Source: an uncultured Ruminococcus sp. (GTDB taxonomy: Bacteria > Bacillota > Clostridia > Oscillospirales > Acutalibacteraceae). From it: DNA of 6,126 nt. Below are positions 5,404 to 6,126 of this stretch, piece after piece. Below the pieces are notes generated by a model, which was not told the DNA's origin, searched no databases, and worked only from the letters and a program-made list of their open reading frames with translations. Both the position numbers and the translations under genes were made by a program. Location of the stretch: the NCBI GenBank assembly GCA_902803125.1, contig CADCOZ010000282.1, positions 1 through 6,126 of the forward strand, in the 5' to 3' direction. How positions within the stretch are numbered: the stretch's first letter is position 1; each line of letters begins with the position of its first letter.

Positions 5404-6126
5404 CAGTTGTTTGTGTATATATAGCCGATTCCTGTCGGCCAAGGAAACCGTGTCTTTTTAGCACCCGTTAAACGTGCATTCGATGCTTTCAGCTCCGCTG
5501 TTACACTGTCCACCTTTAACACCGTCAGGGTATACGGCTTGTTATATACATCAATATACGCCATCAGGTGGTCGGTGGCCGGATCGGCTGTTCTGACCTT
5601 TTGCCACTGCGGTTCGTTGCCGCTGATAGTGACCGTATCGTCAGAACCGATAGAAAACACCGCCGCATTGGGCAAACCGATATAACCGGCCGGCGGCTCG
5701 GTTTCGGTGAGGGTATAGTCTGTATTTCTCTCGAAATCGTAAAAAACGGTGATGCGGCCCTGTGCATCTGATGTATAACGCCCCAGAATCGTGTCACCCT
5801 GTGTCAGCGTGAATTGTCCCTGTGCCAGCGGTTCAAGGGTATGCATATCGAAAAGCGTCAGGGCGATACCGTCCGTGCGTGTGTTGGTGATGGTATCCGT
5901 CCGCACGTTGTCAATCACATCGGTGCCGTGTGTCTGTGAAGCCGGTGTGCCATAGTGATAGGTGACGGCATAGGCATGAGGTACCGCTGTATCGCCGTCA
6001 CGAGCAACGGCGTTTACAATCGTTTGATCGCCGTCTGACAGGCGTTTGCGGATACCGCTGTACGAAATCAGTTCGCCGTTGGCGTTAACCACCGGATCGT
6101 CCAACTCTACCTCACAGACGGTATAA
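5385..6126 (-). CDS. Cna_B/SpaA-type surface protein, 3' end only, with truncated C-terminus
   Basis: This is an open frame of 246 residues whose 5' end lies outside the window (the last complete codon is 6123-6125). It looks like the end of a large extracellular adhesin or pilin-like protein. Seen: a beta-rich segment (1-84), one Cna_B-like repeat (about 86-196) with TETEPPAGY (140-148), and the start of a second repeat, YTLTVLKVDSVTAE (198-211). After that the expected 70-90 residues of the repeat are missing. The tail, FPWPTGIGYIYT (227-238), looks like a damaged LPxTG sorting signal and is not followed by a membrane helix or basic residues. The frame ends with TAG inside a hairpin. The product is probably no longer anchored to the wall, so it may be a pseudogene; no stop or frameshift is seen within the visible upstream part. 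It is separated from the downstream operon by a terminator-like hairpin and a promoter. Confidence 0.75.
   Translation of the reverse strand, partial: YTVCEVELDDPVVNANGELISYSGIRKRLSDGDQTIVNAVARDGDTAVPHAYAVTYHYGTPASQTHGTDVIDNVRTDTITNTRTDGIALTLFDMHTLEPLAQGQFTLTQGDTILGRYTSDAQGRITVFYDFERNTDYTLTETEPPAGYIGLPNAAVFSIGSDDTVTISGNEPQWQKVRTADPATDHLMAYIDVYNKPYTLTVLKVDSVTAELKASNARLTGAKKTRFPWPTGIGYIYTNNCGRYCL
5403..5417. repeat. 15-bp direct repeat, copy 2 (in the damaged surface-protein tail)
   Basis: This is the second copy of GCAGTTGTTTGTGTA, in the last codons of the surface-protein frame and touching the terminator-like hairpin. One frame over, it would encode the same TQTTA peptide as the copy in the synthetase gene. 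Confidence 0.6.

Noticed and set aside
5210..5464. 84-codon minus-strand frame (GTG start) spanning the surface-protein end and the intergenic region
   Set aside because: It has no ribosome site and no recognisable domain, and it runs through a hairpin and a consensus promoter. It is useful only as a clue to frameshift in the surface-protein tail.
1..6126. CRISPR array, tRNA, rRNA, insertion sequence or toxin-antitoxin pair
   Set aside because: No regularly spaced repeats, no RNA-gene-like conserved segments, no transposase motifs and no small paired ORFs were seen on either strand.

Overview
The window looks like chromosome of a Gram-positive gut-type Clostridia (Bacillota). This rests on consensus sigma-A and Shine-Dalgarno signals, an OmpR/kinase pair of a type common in Clostridia, a SpoIIE-type PP2C phosphatase, a stand-alone RelQ/RelP-like alarmone synthetase, and a Cna-B-type cell-wall protein. 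Placement near Oscillospiraceae is a guess from general style only. All genes lie on the minus strand, so transcription runs from high to low coordinates.

Region by region in transcription order: (1) 5385-6126 is the 3' end of a large Cna_B/SpaA-type surface protein that enters from beyond the window. Its last Cna_B repeat is cut short and its cell-wall anchor is missing or degraded; the stop codon lies inside a strong hairpin. (2) 5192-5384 is intergenic. It carries a near-consensus extended -10 promoter (-35 TTGAAA, 17 bp, -10 TATACT) and a GATATT direct repeat over the predicted transcript start. (3) 4577-5191 encodes a small (p)ppGpp synthetase. (4) 3872-4534 encodes an OmpR-family response regulator. 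(5) 1336-3834 encodes an 832-residue membrane phosphatase with an N-terminal multi-pass domain, an extracellular sensor domain, HAMP and SpoIIE/RsbU-type PP2C. (6) 47-1339 encodes a sensor histidine kinase. (7) 1-46 holds a perfect GC-rich hairpin and the edge of what looks like a second one.

Gaps between genes 3-6 are 42 nt, 37 nt and a 4-nt ATGA overlap, with no hairpin between them, so the four genes very probably form one operon read from the promoter near 5223-5251. The operon links three signalling modes: a phosphorelay (kinase to OmpR regulator), a protein-serine/threonine phosphatase with its own ectodomain, and a second-messenger synthetase. No STAS anti-anti-sigma, RsbW-like kinase or sigma factor is present, so the phosphatase substrate is encoded elsewhere or is unconventional. 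This four-gene arrangement is the most interesting item here. Whether it has been described cannot be judged from sequence alone.
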